Below are positions 60,845 through 64,000 of a DNA stretch of 64,000 nucleotides, in pieces. The notes beneath the pieces were generated by a model. The model was not told the origin of the DNA and did no database searches. It was given only the letters and a program-made list of their open reading frames with translations. Source of the stretch: Trileptium ribeirensis (taxonomy: Eukaryota > Nematoda > Enoplea > Enoplida > Thoracostomopsidae); NCBI GenBank assembly GCA_030248225.1, contig JASANE010028091.1, positions 1 to 64,000 of the forward strand, in the 5' to 3' direction. Made by a program: the position numbers and the translations under genes. Position 1 is the stretch's first letter. Each line of letters begins with the position of its first letter.

Positions 60845-61215
60845 AATTTGGCCTAGTTCGTTTAGAATCGAGGTCGGCCATTGCAGCCCAGCCCGTTGGG
60901 AACCAAAATCGGCCCGGAGCTGCAAAATATCGGCATAACCCGTCTGTAATTGAGTGTGGATCTGGTCGATATAAAGTATACAGGCAATACAAAAAGATAA
61001 AACGCATAAATAAGAAATGAGGCCGACAAACAATTCTTACAATAAAGTGAAGGTTACCGAGCTATGTACTAGTAATTCATCTTTGAATGGTGTGAGAATG
61101 AAGCAAAATTTTTAGGACCGTTTAAAATCGCGGTTGGCCCGGCCCGGATCTGAAACTTTTCGGCCCTGTCCTTTTGTGATCGAGTGTCGGCCCGATGGTT
61201 CTGGTCAGCGCACAG
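60845..61215 (-). repeat. Diverged direct duplication
   Basis: TTAGAATCGAGGTCGGCC... GTAATTGAGTGTGG... (60860-60965) is echoed by TAAAATCGCGGTTGGCC... GTGATCGAGTGTCGG... (61122-61200). The copies are about 260 bp apart. Non-coding in any frame that I could follow. Confidence 0.6.
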
Positions 61216-62046
61216 GCTGAAATACTCGCCTGTAGTCTGCAAACATCCGTATGACGGCTGCATAACTAACTTTGATGATTTGAGACACCAAAGTTACTAT
61301 ATATTTTACTGCATGCCCGGGATAGGGGACGTGTCAGCAAAATATTCCAATCACTGACCTGTGGAGAATAAAATACAAGGTAGGATTAAAAATATCAAAC
61401 TGAGACGAATAATATCGTATTCGGCTTTCCAATATTATATATGTGAAGTAAAAATTACCGAGAGTAAAAAATATATATGTTTAAACACAGAATTTTAAGC
61501 TTTCAAAATGATATGATCTCAGTCTCAGTTGATTGTTGTTATCTCAACACCGAAAAGAGCAACAACTCAGCGACAAAACGCAAAACCTCAAATTATTTCA
61601 AACATATTACTTAAATCAAATTATATTTTTTCACAGACATTATGTAACAAAATTCCCTTACCAGGAAATCTGACTTAGGCAATTGGGTCCGTTTCTTTGC
61701 AGTCGTCAGTCATCTCTAACCATGAATCCTATGTTTTTCATTGAATAAGAGCTTAATGGACAAAAATTTTGGACACGATAAATTCGACTCCACCCAACTC
61801 TGTTCAATATAAGAAAAGCCGGAGAAATGTTACAGAGTATTATTTATACGTATAATACAATAACACTATTGCACTAAATGTAATTAAAATAATCTTAATT
61901 TGTGAGCATTATAACTATGTATTAAAACATCTATGATGCTTGCCAACATGGAATGCACCGAAATTCTGAATTCGTATCCCAAGAGCCAGCCCATTTTTTG
62001 TACAACAGGCAATCCGTGAAACAACTAATCTGTATATATTTTACAG

Positions 62047-62092
62047 CTAGCACCAACGCCACAAATGCATCTCCATCTCGGCGCACTGCGGT
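62047..62092 (+). other. Possible terminal exon, unsupported by a domain
   Basis: A good acceptor (TATATTTTACAG, ending at 62044-62046) is followed by a frame reading LAPTPQMHLHLGALR and then TAA at about 62092. It could be the end of an unseen neighbour or an alternative last exon. Fifteen codons carry no domain information and no upstream exon was identified. Confidence 0.15.
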
Positions 62093-62269
62093 AAAGATGT
62101 GAGCTGCAGCGAATCGTATAATCTTCGCTTGCTGCCTAAGTTTCGACAGGTTATTTAAAAAACATTCGAACTTAATTTATCATTTCACCTTGGAATTGAT
62201 GGTTTGAAACACAATGATGAAATCGCCCATGCGTGAATCACAGGGAATGAATATTGATGATATATATGT

Positions 62270-62305
62270 GGTATGTCTATATATATAATATATATATATC
62301 AATAT
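62270..62305. repeat. (TA)n-rich tract
   Basis: Short imperfect TA dinucleotide run within AT-rich sequence. Confidence 0.85.
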
Positions 62306-62559
62306 ATACTTTTACCAATATTTATAATATAGTTAATATGTATACGGATCAACATACATAAATTAAATATATATTGATAATACGTATACAGTTTACTTTG
62401 CGGCGACTGTTTTTCTAACAGCATCATTTTTAAAGTTTTCGGAATTACCACAATTCCGTAAAACGAACATTCAGAACCATTATTATACGTGAACAAAAGA
62501 AATGTTAATCTTGTATACGATATCTAGTGTATGGTGTTAGGTATATATATGAGCAGGCT

Positions 62560-63190
62560 AATTAGGGAGATGGTGATCTCCATGGGTATTTAAAATTTTT
62601 TGGCGGGATCCCCACACCACGTTGGAATTTTTTTTAAATATTCTTTTACCGATGTCAGCTGTACACTAAATTTTTGTATGAATTTTCAAGCATTTGGTCC
62701 GCCATCGTTCATGGTGAGCTGTGATCATTATCAAATGTTCTGATACTTTAATAAGCTTAAGAGTTTTGCTTAATTACTTTAAATTTTTTCTTCTTAAGTT
62801 AAGCTCAGATCATTGTTCACTGTGGACACGTTAGTTTACAAGGAAGCAGCCTAATAAAGTGGTCAATACGTTTCTAATTAATGCCAAATTACAATACACT
62901 GCAACAGTTTATTAGGTGGCAAGCCAATGGAATGATTCGTCATTGACATAGCAGTTTGGATAGATGATGATCCCCACGGGAATACGCCCAAAAATTTTCG
63001 CTGGGTGGGGTGGATATGGGAATTGACTTTCCACTCCCATGACAAGTGTGTATATGAGCCGCCATTACATATTTAAACACTTTGCACAAACGTGTTTACA
63101 GAAATTTGTTGTTCGGATATCCCTAGGGAGTGCCCCACAAACGCTCTGCTCCTCTTAAATCATATTTTCCAATGACAGCTGAGCACCCAT
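62560..63190 (+). repeat. Two diverged copies of a dispersed repeat
   Basis: GATGGTGATCTCCATGGGTA (62568) parallels GATGATGATCCCCACGGGAA (62963), both followed by a TTTTTGGCGGG-like or TTTTCGCTGGG phrase. ACCGATGTCAGCTGTACAC (62650) parallels CCAATGACAGCTGAGCACC (63169). Spacing inside the copies differs. Non-coding. Confidence 0.55.
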
Positions 63191-64000
63191 CTACATCCTC
63201 CCCCTCGCGGAAAATTTCAAGAAAATTGACAAAAATCGGGGTACTGATATCTTCTATTTCTATGCTTTATTTCACATTCTCAATTCAAGACGCATTTGCC
63301 TTAACTTGACACCAAAAATTATATATACATTGTATAAGTCACACGTCTAATGTGTATTGATTAATGTAATCCCGAAGTACGAGCAAAGACTATAAACATT
63401 GTTAAAACTATCAAAATTTCAGTTATAAGGCAATCAACTATCGGGTCGATAGAGCGACGCGCTACGCTGAGAGAAACTGAGACCACTGATACAAATATTA
63501 TATACCTATCTTTATATGGATCAATATAAATTACATTTAACTACTGTTGGCGGTGATGGAATCAATGGAATGCATCATTGATGTCATATTTATACGAAAA
63601 AAACAACATCAATACAAACTAAAATGTACAATAGTTATTACAATTTACACAAAAATATTGGGTATAATAGAGTAACACAACAACAACAACAACTAAATGC
63701 TAAAGTTGCTACACATACACATTAATAATAATTCTCTAAACTAAATTGAAACGAAGTTACATTTCAGCATGTAGCTTTAAAGTGAAGCTAATAATGTGTG
63801 TTTTATAAAACATTATAAGAAGAGAACAATAGCAAAACACTTTGTTGAAACAATAAATATTCCAAGTCGCTACATATTGGCCACTGACAGTAAGTAATCT
63901 ACACAATTTCCTCTAAAGTCAGGTTTATTCTTGGCAGAATTCCACTATACTCTTGACCAATTACAAGTTTATTATTGATATGAAATATAATAAAATATAA
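63191..64000. other. Unique AT-rich sequence, nothing recognised
   Basis: There is a short AACAACAAC run at about 63680-63691. No gene, repeat or RNA was seen up to the end of the window. Confidence 0.4.

Overview
The window looks like nuclear DNA of an invertebrate animal. It is AT-rich, has no bacterial-style gene packing, and carries four exons of one gene with canonical GT/AG splice sites. Those exons are spread over 31 kb of sequence full of transposon relics and minisatellites. I cannot fix the phylum; an animal with moderately long introns and many MITEs, LINE relics and tRNA-derived SINEs fits.

The one confidently recognised gene is an Islet-type LIM-homeobox transcription factor (Isl) on the + strand. 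The LIM2 exon is at 15311-15699, the homeobox exon at 18061-18608, a C-terminal exon at 27526-27750 and the terminal exon at 46567-46824, with a poly(A) signal at 46911. Splice phases join without conflict (phase 1, 0, 0), giving 472 codons plus a split codon before the stop. The N-terminus and LIM1 exon were not found and probably lie upstream of base 1 or were missed. The linker between LIM2 and the homeodomain is about 180 residues, rich in N, S, G and T. Two decayed tandem copies of the 3' half of the LIM2 exon lie just downstream of it in the intron.

Region by region: 1-6402 is a very large, nearly identical inverted repeat (arms about 2.37 kb, spacer about 1.2 kb), whose ends carry a tandem 621-bp unit containing a tRNA-like sequence. 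6.4-15.3 kb holds AT-tract repeats, an L2-like LINE relic on the - strand, SINEs and a MITE fragment. 15.3-46.9 kb is the Isl locus. Its introns contain a CR1/Jockey-like LINE relic split by a MITE, a foldback MITE, tandem repeats of 90, 162, 121 and 73 bp, a remarkable row of six adjacent short hairpins at 31.6 kb, a CpG-rich block at 41-43.4 kb and two foldback elements. 46.9-64 kb is downstream intergenic DNA with SINEs, 27-bp and 80-bp minisatellites, a structured cloverleaf-like segment at 54.6 kb and a hAT-type element with a perfect 8-bp target-site duplication at 55.85-56.68 kb.

No other protein-coding gene is supported; other open frames are short and lack recognisable domains. All assignments were made by eye from sequence and motifs.
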